A stretch of DNA of 64,000 bases from Rhododendron vialii (taxonomy: Eukaryota; Streptophyta; Magnoliopsida; Ericales; Ericaceae). The position numbers were made by a program, and so were the translations under genes. The notes under the pieces are model-generated. The model worked only from the letters and a program-made list of their open reading frames with translations. It made no database searches and was not told where the DNA came from. Shown piece after piece: positions 10,000 to 23,300 of this stretch; the stretch's first letter is position 1, and the number at the start of each line of letters is the position of its first letter. Location of the stretch: positions 43,129,852 to 43,193,851 of the forward strand of contig NC_080562.1 of assembly GCF_030253575.1 (NCBI RefSeq). The letters run 5' to 3'.

Positions 10000-11084
10000 A
10001 TGAGGGCTAAGGTTAGCGCCGTTTGGTCCTTTTCTTTCTAGCGATTCCGTTGTAGTCGAATCGATTTGTGTGTGTTTGTTAGATTACTGCATCTTCGTTT
10101 TGCTGTTAATTTGCTAGAAACCTCAGCTGATTTTCATTTCCCGATCATATCGCTTATGCTATTTGTGATGAGATTATGTGTTTAGAGAAATAAGGCGATT
10201 ATTGATGTTATGTTCGTCGTTTGATTTGTATTGAGTTCGATTCGCTATGTGATGGCCGATTCTGAACAATATGTGCGCTGGAGTTAGATAGGGCTTGTGT
10301 GTTTGAATTATAAGGGGAAATATTACGAGAAACAATTAGTATAATCTGAGGTTGTTCAAAGTATTTGCGCAAATTGTACTTTTAATAGGACTCCTATTGT
10401 GTTTTTTTTTTTTTCCAGTTTCAATATCGCTTTCCATTTCGAGCTTGTGTGGCTCGTTTTTGGTGTTCGATGTCAAAATTGTACTCAAAGGAAGGGTTTT
10501 CTTCAATATCTGCTTGGTCATCTACTGTGTTGGGTGATTCTCCGAAGAAAAAGATTTCCACTTTTTAGAGAATCAGAAGTTTTGAAATGCATCATGCTAA
10601 ATATATATTAAAAGTATACATCAACATTTCTATAAGCCTTCACAGCTAAAAATCATCCTGCTTAGTTGAAGGCATGGCTATGCAGGAAATGAGAGTGTTC
10701 CCCAAGTCTGGGTACAGCCCTCCCTCAGATTTTGGAAAAGTCTACTAAGACAACATGTTGCACTACACAGCATGCCTATCTGGCTTCCAATAATTGGTGA
10801 CTAACTGTGTTGCAATTCTTTTGTCAAAACCCGTTCACCAATAGAATAAGGTAGCATGAGCGTGCGGTAATTAAATTGTCTTGTAATGTGCTGTGTTCTT
10901 AGAGTTTCCCTTTCTATGGGCAGAACAAATGCATTATCCATTGATCACAGAGTCGGTTTTCTGACCGTTTGAGTTGTGTTTGACTGAAACCTAACAATTG
11001 GTTACTCATTTCTTGCAGTGGAAGAAGAAGCGTATGAGGAGGTTGAAGAGGAAGCGCCGAAAGATGAGACAGAGATCCAAGTAG
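10000..11084 (+). CDS. RPL41: 60S ribosomal protein eL41, copy 3
   Basis: Exons are 10000-10011 and 11019-11084, with a GT-AG intron of 1007 bp. The protein is identical to the other two copies. Exon 2 differs from them at two synonymous positions (CTG to TTG, AAA to AAG). The intron is the best guide to the undivided form of the 'type 3' intron, parts of which are embedded in copy 1. Its 3' flank is more diverged from copies 1 and 2 than their flanks are from each other. Site II, telo-box and TATA motifs precede it. Confidence 0.94.
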
Positions 11085-12707
11085 GCGGCACTTTTTGACA
11101 ACGTGGGTGCTTCTCCTGAAATGCTTTCATCACTGTTGACGCTGGTTGTGCTGGAGGTGATGGAAAATTGAAGGGAAGCTTGCATTGCCAGTGCAGTTTC
11201 TACATCTAGTTTTGGGTTTTGTAGCATCACTAAGAGTTTTAAGACTGAGCGCTCCTGAGTTCACTTATTTCTTGTATTCGTATTTTCTATCTACAACTGA
11301 ATGACTTTTGGATCTTGTGTTAGTTATGTTACCCGTTAATTTGAGCTCAACTTGATTTCTGTTGATGAATGTGAGTTGTAATCATTTGGATATATTTTGC
11401 TTAAGTGTGCTTTGCCTCGAGTCAAAAAGGATATGCTATATGTTCCCCACCTTTGATAATTGCAGGTTGGCAGGCTGTTTCTTGGTTGGTTTTGCTGAAA
11501 GTGTCCTGTAACTCAGCAGGGCCTGCCCAACCCTTTCATATTGAACCGTGCTGGTGTACGGATAGTAGATCAATGCATGGATGTGTTCAGAACCTTCATG
11601 CACACTTGAGTATTTATTTATTTATTTGATACAACAATTTCCATTTTAACTAGTTATGAAATTTTGATGATGAGATAATGATGTTTGATAATTTCTCAAG
11701 CAGCTCTACCTCGGCTGGGCAAATTGCCTATGCCTGCTGACCCCTTGTGAAATGTGCTATGGCCTGTCCGGACAAAACGTGCAATTTGCACTTGTTCGAA
11801 GCTGGTGGTACTAAGTGATTCATACCGAAAGAAATTCCATTTTGATCTGCATTTGGCTCCCTCCCTACTACTTGGTTGGAAAAGAAAATTTGTTCGTTCA
11901 CCTGTTATTGTGCAAGAAATCAGTTGATTTTGCAAGCACAACAGAATGTCAAGATTCACGACGTAGTTCATTACACTTCGTGGATGGGAAATTAGTCGTA
12001 CTCGTCCCACAGGAAAAATTCGAACAGTAGTATTAATCAATATGAGTTGCACCACGACACAAAGCAGGTAAGACGCTACTATCACCAGAACTCCAGAATT
12101 AGCAAGGCACCCATAATGATTTAGGCACTGCCAGTTCAATTTAGAATTACTTTCATAATACTAGTACAAAAATAGTCGTGCCATCCATGAAAAAAAAATT
12201 GTCAAAGAGCCACAAACTGATACCAGCATTTCCACATTCCAAGAGTTTCCGGCATAACTAGATTAAAAAAAAAAAAAAACCTATCTAATAAACGTAAAAA
12301 CATAACACTTCTACTCCCCACCACCTCAATGAAATTATAGCCAAGGAACATGGGGAACCTTCCTTCGAAATGGACACTGTACATTCATTCTGAACCCCTA
12401 CTTCCTCGCGACTATCTGGAAATCCACAACAGAGCATTAAAATAAGCTCTCTACTTCGAAAAAACTAGGATAAAACTAACAGCAAAGTTCCAGCACACAC
12501 AAATAGACGCAGAATGCTTTCGAAGTTTTGCCAAAGAGTAACCATGTAAATCTAAAAGCTAAAATGCTTCCAACTCCGTGTTTGTCCACAACTTATTCTG
12601 ATCAAGACAATGTGTGGACCAGTACTCCAGAATATCATCGGCCATCAGATATCCTTTTCACATGCTTCATGAGTCGTTTCCCTTCTTGTTGAAAAAAAAA
12701 GCATCAC
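11085..12707. other. Convergent interval between RPL41 copy 3 and PAT1
   Basis: The first ~750 bp is a diverged version of the RPL41 3' flank. The rest is AT-rich and should contain the PAT1 3' UTR on the minus strand. No other gene is supported. Confidence 0.5.
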
Positions 12708-15700
12708 TCATGTGCCGCCACTCCCTCCGGCATGACCATTAGATCCTAAAACAGGCATGGAGCGTTGTGAAAATTCGTATAGGACCTTTCTCTGTCGGTC
12801 ATCAGTATGAGGAAGGCTTGCACGTAAGAGCTCCACAGGCATCTCCTTATTGATAGCTCTTGCTACATCTGCCCCAATAACACCGAGGTCAGGCGAGGAC
12901 TGCATGACTAATGACTGCATAATAGTATCGTACTTGTTGAAACAATACTTGGTCAGAAGCCCAAAGAACGCATCAAAAGAGGCCTGCCAAAAGTTCCGAT
13001 TGGGCACACTACAGCTTTCAGTCCCATGAGGATCAGTTAGGAGTTCGGTTGCTCTCTCAAGAACAGATTTCACAATGACAGAAGCCCCATCTCCAAGGGA
13101 GCTTCCAATGGGGCGGAGTGGAGGGTGCTCTGAGGAACAAGCCACAGATGCAAGACAGGCAGCTAGTGGCTTAAGCTCCATCCCACAAATACAAGAAGAT
13201 ATTGTTTTTGTGAGGTTAAGGGTTGTTTCAGCTACTTGTGGATCAGTAGGAAGGACACCAAACAAGAACCGCAAATGACGAAAAATTGCCATGGAGACTA
13301 CTCGAATTAGCTCACCATTGGGAAGAAGAAGTTGAAGGTATTTTGAGAGAAGCTTCCGGCCTTTGGGAAGAGAGACTAGTCGTAAAAATACCAGATCGTC
13401 CTTAGGAGATAAATTAACAGTTTGGCCATTAGTGCCAAGTGGATCAACCAGTTGAAGAGATGCCGCCAGCCCCTCGAGCAGGGCCTGTCGCCGCCTTCTC
13501 AGCTGAGCTCCACCATCTTGTAGCTGGTTAAACTGTAGGAGGCGGTCAATATCGTCCACATCAAGGAGAAGACAGAGGCCATCCTCTATAGCTACTCTAG
13601 CAGCGAGCATTGGCTCCTGTTCCAAGGGTTTCTCAGATGGATTTTGGTCACTGCACCCAGCAGCAGATGAATTTGGAGGGTCCACCTCAAGAAGTGGCCG
13701 CGGCCTACGGATAGAAGGAAATGAAACTCTCCCAAGAGCGTCGATTTGGAGATAAGCATGCGGCTCAGTGTTACTACGAGCTCCGGGAGGAAGATCCCTC
13801 AGTTGGGTTGGGCAGAAATGGTGTCTCAACTTTGCGCCAGAAGACTTTTTTGCAAGACCAGCCTGGTGGTAATAATCGTCTACATATGGATCATTACTAT
13901 GCGTCGCCGCAAGCTGCATTCTAACAATATTCTCAATTTCATCTGATGTCATATACTTGGATCTGAACTGTGGCCACCCAAGGCTACGGGTATCAAAGCC
14001 CTGTTGAGAGTACCGGAAGATCTGTCTGCCTGTTTGAAATTTAGGACTTTGATCTCTCAAATGACCCAACCCAAGAACTGCTTCCAGCTTGTTTACAGGG
14101 GGGGATGGAGAAAGATGGGGATTAAATAGTTGAGATGGAAGCCCTGACAGATGACCGTATGATGGTTGAGATGGATGATGCAGTCTGTGTTGATGTGCTT
14201 GCTGCTGAGGCATTAACTGTGGTGGGCCTGGTGGCATTAAACCATTTTGGCGAGGGAATTGCTGCGGTGACAAATTGTTCACCAGATTGGAATGGTCTCC
14301 AGGAAATAAATGTGTTTGATTGGCCCATTGGTTCTGTGGTCGCCCATTAACAGAGAGACCTGGAGATTTATACTGGGGCAAATTTCCACCAAATTGTGTG
14401 CCAGAAGGTAAGGCAGACAACTGAAGCTGAGGGTTAGAAAAAGGAGAGAGGTTGGATGAAGGCATCGGCATCTGGGGCCCACCAGGATGATGGGGCATAT
14501 GAGGGTGGCGTGAATGATAGTTTGGCGAAGCTTGTTGAGATCCACCTCCAGGAAGAGGATAAGAAGTATATGCAGATTTCGGTACAAGAATTGGTTCACT
14601 GGAAAAATGTTGGTGTTGGTGTTGGTGCTGGTGTTGCTGCTCGGGGTAGGAAGATGTTCGATACAAAGATGTTGATTCCGGAATACGAGCAGAAGAAGAA
14701 TATGGTTGCGATAACTGTGTTATACCTTCCTCAGTGCCATCTGAATCAAGTGTTTGCTGATCAAACCAGTTGGGGAAACCTGCTTCTTGTACCCATTCAG
14801 CGGCAGAGGAACCTATAAGGATTAAGGAACATTTAGCTGTTATAATTGCACAAGTCCAATTTAATGTAGTTCATTGAAACAGATTAGAACAAAGAACATC
14901 ATTATAAAGGGCTCATACACAATACATATCGACATGCACCGCGGAAATCATTTGGAAATAGATATTGTCATACGATTTGCCAATAATCCCCTCAACCACA
15001 ACATCCTATATCCTCTGAGTGGCCAACTAGGCTTTTCGTTGGCTACAATACATAGAAAGCCAAAGTACATTCTTGCCCCCCCCCCCCCCCACCCACACAC
15101 ACACACACACACACACCAGGGCAATTGATTTCTTCCTTCTTGTTTTTCTCAGCACAAACCCAATGTTCACTTCTTCTGATTTTCTGGTCGTGACAGAGGA
15201 TGGGATCAAGTCAGACAATATGGTCGATATTTAGCATTTACCCACATGAAGGAATGATTTGGCTAAATGCAGGTTCAGGCATCAGAAAGCACACAACGTT
15301 CTGTAAGGAGACATGGAGTACTAACCATTAAAGAGATGCGCCAGGAAATCTTGTTCTGATGTAGGTCTATACACCAGAAAACATGGTACTCCATCCGTCC
15401 TAATTTAGTAATTTGTTTGCTTGTTAAGGAGAATCCAACTTTTTAAGGAGTTAAAGTCAAAAGTTCAAACATCCACAATTACCCCACGATTAAACTCGAG
15501 TATTTACTTCGATTCACAAGTTAGGGGGTAAAATTGGGAGTTTTGCCCCTGCTTTGGTGGTTATTTCTAGAAATGAAGCAAACATTTGGGACAGCTCAAA
15601 ATGGAAACATGGGCTAATGAAATGGGACGGAGGGAGTATGAAAGTTCTGGAAACCAAGAAATTCTGAATTATTGTTTTATAAATGATGGCAGTTAAGAGT

Positions 15701-18700
15701 TCGACTCAACGTGAGTGAGCGTCAATGAGCACTTAAAACAAAGGCATGTCATCGCCAAAATGTTCAAAAAAAATAAGTCGGGGGTTAGACCTAACCCACT
15801 AAAGATAATAGACCAAACCTAATACAAGTCCCTACTGCCGACTATTGCCACACTATTGCCAACTTTCCTACCTGTGGCTTCGACTTTTAACCAAGCATTC
15901 AATATTTAGGCCTACGGTCAGAAAGGTGACAAAAAAAGGTTGGGACAAGGGCCCAACAGCTCCCTACTGTAAACAGTATCCTACACTAAGTACTAACAAT
16001 GTTTTTCTTTGAACAAGTGCAATCTTAAATTCAAATAATGTATTAATGCTATTACATGGAAAACTTTGTGAAAAATGCACTTACTTTCTCTGGAGCCTCT
16101 ATCATCAATAACTCCTGCACTTGGTCCATTATCAATCTTCTTTAGCTGAGGAGAAACCAAAATGAACAAAGAAATCAAGAAGCAGGAATACATTAACATA
16201 ATAAACAAAGAACAAGAAACATAATAATGGTAACTCAGATATCATAGAAGTTGGGCCCCTATCAAATAAGGTTGGTTCTCATTTTTCTTTAGAATGGACA
16301 TAGCTATAAACTATCCCTCCAAAGCAGAGCTGCAAAAGTAAACAGCTCCCTAGAAAACTTATTCCCTCTTAGGCCTCAGATTCGAAAACTCTGAGGTGCT
16401 ATCAACTCTCGTGAGGCCAATCCATATGGGCCTTCGACCTTAATTGGGCCCCTGAGAGTGGACGATGGAATTTGATCGCCAAAGATTAGGTGAGTGCTGC
16501 GAGTTGCCCGTAAGCTGGCATGGGACCGAAGAACAAGAAAATAAGAGCAAGAGATGGTATACTCTAGTCACACTAATACTGTGACGCCCCAAGAATAGTA
16601 TAAGCTCAGTATCCCATAAGTTTAGAAAAAAGAAACAGACAATGCACTGATAAAAAACAAACAAAATTACTTCTAAATTCAAATAAACAATTTGGTGGTT
16701 GGTACCAGTACCCAACACCCAATATAAATGAAGTTTTAAGAGGTTCATATGCACCAGTTACGAGTACAGCCTTTACACTCTTGTCACCAACATGCCATAC
16801 AATATAAGGCTTCATATTAGACAAGGCTTTGCTATTATTGCACATCTAGAACCACTCTTCTTTGGTATTTCACCAGTTATGTGTGAAAACTAACTATGCA
16901 TATTGAATTATTGATCTTACATATAGGGTTGCATATTTTGCAACCTGACAATGACAAAAGAAAGAAGAAAAACAAAACCAGGAAGAAAGAAAAGTGATTC
17001 GACAAGGCCAAAACATATAAATGACACCGGCAAAAAATACCATAATAAGGCATCGGTTTTCTATACGATATGGAACTAGAAGCTTCCCTTCTCCTCCAAA
17101 ATTTGAAAGGTGTCAATTGTTTTCTAATATCTTCCACAATAATGATACTGTGCGAAACGAAGGACAATTCTCCAATGGAAGGTACAATTTTACCAATTAT
17201 TCCATGAAAGTCATGCAAGAGAACTCCAAAGTTCATAGAAACCAACCTTTGAAAATGTGGTGGCAAGATCATCGATTTCAGATAAGGATCCAAAAACTGC
17301 ACCCTACAAAGGAGGAGAAAGACAACAGTTAGTTGCAAAAACTATGAATTAGGCATAAGGAGAAATACGGACAAAACAAAAGAGGGCAGTACCGACATCC
17401 TCAATGGGTATCAAACATACACAAAACTTTAACTGAACCCAAAGTATAACCCCAGCTGTTTCCCGAAAAAAAAGAAAGTATAGAACATGAAGAATTTCCA
17501 ACCAAAATGCAAGATTTGAAGAAAAGACACAGAAGAAGCATAGGATTTAATCTGGAAACTAGGTAATACAAAACATGCACAGACAAAAAAAAAAACTATT
17601 CAAGACTAAACCAATAGAATAAAGCATAAAATAACCTCTTCTCGATCCAACGGATACCCTTCATCATCAAGCCCAACTGGCGGAAACTCATCTTCCTCGT
17701 CTTCTAGTCCCCCCAACTCAACTTCTTCAACGGCATCATTTCCGAAAAATGCATACTGGGATGCATCGAATACTGTATCTTCTGCATTTTAAAAGGGAAC
17801 TAAATTGGAGAACTAAACCAATCCATGGTGAAGAACAAGTCAATCTAAAAACCATAGCTAGAATCCAGTTCAAGTCTGGGGGAAGGAGGGAAAACAACGT
17901 CAGAAAAGTAAACCGGAAAGTATAAAATTATACAAACTGGACCCATAAACACATGAGCATAATTACGATAAAGCTTCCATTACTACGGATCCAAAAGTCA
18001 CTTGTGTATCATTTAAGCCCAAAATCATGGAACAAGAGTCAATTACGATAAAGCTTCCATTACCACAGATCCGAAAGCCGTGTATCATTTTAGCCCAAAA
18101 TCATGGAACAAGAGTCGATACTTTTAAACCAGTGCTGGAGACTTGCTTTGGGAATAATAATCCAATATTCCGATTGATAACAAAGAAAACACGCAAACAT
18201 AGCCCAAATAACTTCAAAACTTGCATTTTGTTTTACGTGGATCTTGCTAACCACTGTCCACAAGCCTGTCGTAATGCCAAAATATTTAGCAATTGACGCA
18301 CATTTCACAAATTTCAAGTTACTTTTACGTCTACTATTGCGTTCCTTCCACACTCGTATATACCATTTGCGTAGCATCGTGGTTGCTTATTAAACATTCC
18401 TAACTCAATCTGTGGAAAATAGTATTCTATCCAAGTACGTCTGTCTGCCTTCCCGAATGTACTCTGGAAGACTACACTAATAATCTCACAGACAAGCCTT
18501 TCAACAACTAATACCTACAAAAAGATTCCGAAAAAAAGTGGCATAGCACAGTTAAAACAACCAATCATTTATAAATTTTAGCTTAGCAACTGTTTAATTT
18601 CACATCACTTCAGAGAATGGATGAAGGGGATAAATTAACTCGTAAAATAACTCTAACTCATTGATTGTTTGTCAATAACTCTAACTCATAGAGTTAACTG

Positions 18701-19063
18701 CCTTAACTCTATTATTCTTGTTCAAGTCAAAAACCAAATACAAAGATAGTAAGAAAGAGAACACGACGCAACCATAATTTCTTGTACTCTTCTCTTCTGA
18801 TTTCAACATGTAAAAGTAATATTTGGAAACGAACAAAACAACCATACAAATCTAACACAGTAAAAAAACCTACACATATTAAATAGAAGCATAGGTTCGT
18901 ACTATGTAACTGAAACCCAGATCCACTAACGTGACACAGATCACACTTTGAAACCTCATAGTGAAAAATATAAACTGATAAAACGCAATGAACCTTTCGA
19001 AGTCGCGCCGAACTGGTCAATATCTTGAAGGTTGGAAGAGTCTTGAATACTAAATCCATCCAT
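12708..19063 (-). CDS. PAT1: PAT1 homolog, decapping activator of mRNA decay
   Basis: Minus-strand coding exons are 19063-18994, 17781-17636, 17303-17247, 16145-16085 and 14812-12708; phases match across every junction and give about 812 aa. PAT1 links deadenylated mRNA to decapping by binding the LSM1-7 ring and DCP2 in cytoplasmic P-bodies. Residues 25-111 carry the conserved plant motif DASQYAFFG, then [14 protein letters not shown], and then [16 protein letters not shown] Pro/Gln/His-rich linker follows, with a run of QH repeats at about 171-180. A conserved block [20 protein letters not shown] lies near 400-419. The last 330 residues form the helical C-terminal domain. Length is close to that of plant PAT1 proteins. 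In Arabidopsis PAT1 is an MPK4 substrate guarded by an immune receptor (known for the family). Introns 1 (1.2 kb) and 4 (1.3 kb) are the longest. Confidence 0.93.
15076..15117. repeat. Poly-C plus (CA)n microsatellite in PAT1 intron 4
   Basis: A run of about 15 C is followed by about 12 CA units. Confidence 0.85.
15389..15636. mobile_element. Stowaway MITE in PAT1 intron 4
   Basis: A 248-bp element with ends CTCCATCCGTCCTAATTT and GGGACGGAGGGAG, flanked by TA at 15387-15388 and 15637-15638. The ends match the Stowaway consensus (CTCCCTCCGTCCC) closely. Confidence 0.85.
16462..16535 (+). repeat. Possible SINE tail fragment in PAT1 intron 4
   Basis: The order GATTAGG..., GTGCTGCGAG, CCCGTAAGCTGGC resembles the 3' body of tRNA-derived plant SINEs such as the one at 43739. 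No poly-A tail or target duplication was found, so the call is weak. Confidence 0.25.
17961..18117. repeat. 80-bp tandem duplication in PAT1 intron 1
   Basis: The unit beginning AATTACGATAAAGCTTCCAT at 17961 recurs at 18041, with a shared 3' part ending in ATCATGGAACAAGAGTC. Confidence 0.85.
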
Positions 19064-19358
19064 TTCTACACGCTTCTACTTAAACAACAAAGGGAACAAC
19101 AAATTCCTCCCCCGACAACGATTAACTACTGTTAGGGAAAAGAAAGAAAGTATGAGAACCCTGGAGAAAAATTTCTAGGGCTTGCGTGGATACTTTTTCA
19201 AGAAGGGGATAAGATCAGCGGATTAAATTGGACGCAGGAATTTGTAAGGGAATAAATAAAATTTGGTTGAAGGATTGAAGCAGAGTCGTTGATAAACGTA
19301 TGTACCCAGACGGCCTGACCCCCTGGATATGAAGGACGAGTGATTGCAATTCGTCTCT

Positions 19359-19390
<32 letters not shown>

Positions 19391-20371
19391 AAACGAATTT
19401 TACTACCAAAATTACTAGAAACAATTTGGTGGGTGTGTCAAAAAAGGGATCATGCAATATCTCAAAGGCCGGTCATGGAGGGGTCCATTTGATGGTGTAT
19501 TGTATTGTAGTTGAATTTAATTTTGTGGCCTTAAGAAACCTTTACGTATTTTTTTGATAATAATGGAAGTTTACGCATATTTCGATTAATTTCAAAATTA
19601 CAGTTGGGGTTGTGATTTTGAACATTTTTTTAGGACATATTTTTTATGGTGGGGTTGTAAGATAATTGTGACAAGTAGGTGATCTATGATCTAGTATTGC
19701 TATTCCTTACGATATTTCTCACTTTATTCCACATACTGACAGTTAATCTTTTATACAATGGTCTTAGGTCCAAGAAGTACTAAAATTCGTGTATGAATAT
19801 ACACACGCATACTCCACGAGGTGTTGCACATATCATTTTTTAATACACTATAAGTTTTTAACAATAGACAACACTTGAGAGCGAAAAGACAGCAATGATT
19901 GCAGTGATACAAGACGAAAACATCGACTTTACAACAATCAACATTACAAAGTTGGATCATTTTGGCACTGGCGGGGGAGGGGGAAGACCAGGGACTGGAG
20001 GAAGAGAACCGTGTATTTGTGGTCGCGGTGGTGACATGGTGGACTGGTGGAGGTGTAGTGTGCTGTGGTGGCGGAGGTGAGAAGGGAAAAAAAAGAAGGG
20101 GAAGGACTGTAATTTCCGTAACATTAGTAGGCAATCTATTATGGAAAGAAAACCTCAGGGCAAAGCCAGTGCAATTCACCCTCTAAAACCGAAAGGGCCC
20201 TAATTGCAACGCAACCGCGCCTGCACATAAGCCCAACATCTACAGCCCAATCACCGGCCCGGTCGGGAACGGAGGGAGTCGCCGACTCACGGGCTCTTGG
20301 ACCGCCGTTGTTGGAGCCATATTTAAGACATCCACCGGCCGTCTCTCTCTCATAGCTCCCTCTCTCTCTCA
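19064..20371. promoter_or_regulatory. Divergent promoter interval between PAT1 and CYP59
   Basis: The 1.3-kb interval separates the two start codons. It holds a (GA)n run at 19359-19385, probably in the PAT1 leader. A GGT/GGC-rich stretch lies at about 19965-20085. On the CYP59 side, GGCCC and GCCCAA motifs (about 20196-20265) resemble site II elements, and CT-rich leader sequence lies just before the ATG. No other gene is supported; a G-rich open frame here lacks any recognisable domain. Confidence 0.5.
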
Positions 20372-23300
20372 ATGTCGGTTTTGATAGTGACGAGCTTAGG
20401 AGACATCGTTGTGGACTTGCACACGGATCTCTGTCCATTGACCACCAAGAACTTCTTAAAGCTCTGCAAGTAAGCATCAACACACCGTTATTCGAATCTC
20501 TGGCTTCCTTTTCTTTGAATCCCTTTCCGTTTGTTTTTCTATATAGCAGTGGAAATTAGAGAGAGCGCTTTGTAACGCGTAAACTTGTTTGTTTCGAGGA
20601 ATGCTAGACCCGATACACAAGATGTATACAACTGAAGTACGACTCTGAATTTTAGACTACCTCTGCAAACAATTCTGATACGAAAGCAAAAACGAAGAGG
20701 TAGAGGAATTTTCCTTCCAAAAACCTCACAGAGTTGCTTACCAAAGAAAAAGGCACCTTATAGACTTGTCCACCGTCTCACTCTTCTTACATTATTATCA
20801 CCACTCGGAACTATGGTAACCACACAAGGACGGATGCAGAATTTTAAGGGATGTGCAATTCAACCAGTCCAAGGCATTAATTTTTTAAAATTAACCTAAC
20901 AACAGAGTTTTCTTGAAGTTTGAGATGGTGGCTGGCTCTGAAATTGTTTTAGTTATGAACGGATACTTATGGGTTAGAGACCTTTGCTCCGCAACTTCTT
21001 AGTTGGATTAATAGGTAAACGACCACAGGTGTTTGTCTATTTTTGTTGAACGACTATTTGTTTGTATGGCTTGCATCATTAATAGCTCTGATGTACCTCC
21101 ACTCTAGCGGCCAAAGCACATATTGCCTAGTGAAATTTATGTAAATGTGGCATAGATCAGCATTCTACGAGGTTAATTACAATACTTTCTTCACTGGCGT
21201 AGTACTCTTAGATGGGTTATCATGTTTACAAGGTTTGGCAGTTGTGTGGTTCTGGAATTTGTCTTTTGGGGTTTCATAGTAGTTAACGGCGTAAGTATAT
21301 ATTTCTAGCATTATAAATTATACAAAGAGGACTAAAGGAGTAATCATTCCTACTTATAATATTAGATCTGCTCTTTGATTATTTCGAGATGTTGCGTATG
21401 TAACTAAATAAATATGCAGATGGAGAAGCCCTTTTTGTCTTTTTATTCACCCAGAGTCGTTCGTATATATGCGGTGGTCGGTTTAGACACAGTTCATTTT
21501 CATTTGGAATTGTGACAGGGATCCCGTTTTAAACTAAAATCTAGTGATTTTTTAGGTTCTCATTTTCCTCTGAATCTGAATTTGGAGTATTTTTCAGTCA
21601 ATGTCCAGTGTATGTTATATGATTCTGTTACTTAGATGACCATCTGTGCTTTTTGAACATGGAGACAACAGACAAGGAAACAAAAGAACCATTGAACTAC
21701 TCTCGACGTATTTCATTTGCCATGCATTGGTTATTTCGATGGCCTTTTTCTTATACTAGACGTGTTGTTTTCTGCCTTGTTTTCAAATGTAACTTATATT
21801 CAACTGATCTGGTTTTGAAACAATCAATGTAATGTGGTTGGAGAAGATATGGTCACTAGATGTCATCTGTAGCTGTAGATTTCATCAGTAACATACCTCT
21901 TTTCTCCTGTGTTGGTGATGCAGGATTAAATACTACAATGGTTGTTTATTTCACACGGTTCAGAAGGATTTTACTGCACAAACAGGCGATCCTACTGGAA
22001 GAGGGGCTGGTGGAGATTCCGTGTATAAGTAAGGGAGTTTGTATAATTACTGAGTTTAAATGAATGTTTATAGCTCTGAAAACTTGGATGGACTTATGAC
22101 TTGAACTTTTGGTAGCGAGGGCACATGCAACCGGAAAACTTTTGACAAAGTTGTGAAATATGATATCTAGCACCAAACTGAAATTTATTATCAGTTTCTG
22201 GCAACAGAAAATGCTAAAAAAACTAACAGAAAATTTAAATAATTTTGTGTTGGGTGATATATATGCAGTTTTGTATGTATAACAGAATCTTATTATGGAA
22301 TTGCAAAGTCAGGATTAAACACAAGGCCGATGCCTCTCTTGGATTTATGTTGATTTTCATAGAACATAGCAACTATTCGTCTATTTGCCTTACCAAAGTT
22401 AGGCATCTAGAATTGTGGTTGACTGACTCTCTTTCATGTCACGAAATACATATACACAACCAATATTGAAACCTTGAGCAACATCTTCTCAATGTATGTG
22501 ACCAAAAGAAGCCTATGGTATTTAAGAGTTGTTCTTTGCCCCCACTTTTCTTAAAGAATGAGCCCCACCTTCACATTTCTCTGATTGATGGATTTGATCA
22601 GGACACGTCTCTCTTCTTCTTTTGTGTTGTTCCTCATCAAGCTGATCTATTTTTTGGATCTAGGTCAGATTTTGTTTATGTTGACATTAAATGCTCATTT
22701 TGACCTCGTGTACCTTCAGGTTCTTATACGGTGACCAGGCTCGCTTTTTTGGGGATGAAATTCACTTGGAGTTAAAACACACTAAGATGGGCACAGTTGC
22801 AATGGCTAGTGCTGGAGAGAATCTTAATGCTTCTCAGGTATGGTCTTTTTTTCATTTTTTGGTTGAAAACTGATAAGGAAGAGAACTTCCACATTTTCTC
22901 TATTATTTTGTGCCTTATAGATTTGGATATAACTTCGTATCTGACTAGATGTGGTTTGATTTCTTCCTGACCTATTAGAATTTTGTAGTTAAGAGTTCCC
23001 TTTTCCTATATAATATTGGTATAAATCTCACTTGTGGGATTATGCACTAATATTGGTATCACTATCAATCTTCCTTGTGGGGTTATGCACTTGGACTATT
23101 AAATTTGGCATATATCACGTTTGTGAGCTCACAATATCTTTTTTTTGTTTTTTCCCTGTTTCAGTTCTATATCACTCTGCGTGACGATCTGGACTATCTT
23201 GATGGGAAGCACACTGTGAGGCCTCATCCTGAACCTTAGGCTTCATAGTATTTGGTTAAATATCTTTTTTTGATTAAATATTCATTTCATTAAGCTAGTA

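Larger units (their letters stand above)
100..11850. repeat. Tandem array of three RPL41 repeat units
   Basis: Three related units each carry upstream DNA, a promoter, a two-exon RPL41 gene and a 3' flank. Copy 1 from about 2340 to 5100 matches copy 2 from about 6840 to 9510 almost base for base. The 5' flank of copy 2 (6345-6860) matches that of copy 3 (9540-10080) almost as well. DNA at about 105-280 near the window start resembles 3920-4040 and 8390-8510, which lie downstream of copies 1 and 2, so the unit junction is visible. Homology 3' of copy 3 fades near 11850. The pattern is that of unequal crossing-over in a tandem family. Confidence 0.85.

Noticed and set aside
19895-20186. Gly-rich open frames upstream of CYP59
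   Set aside because: Low-complexity GGT/GGA repeat composition in several frames with no domain; better explained as repeat DNA in the promoter interval.
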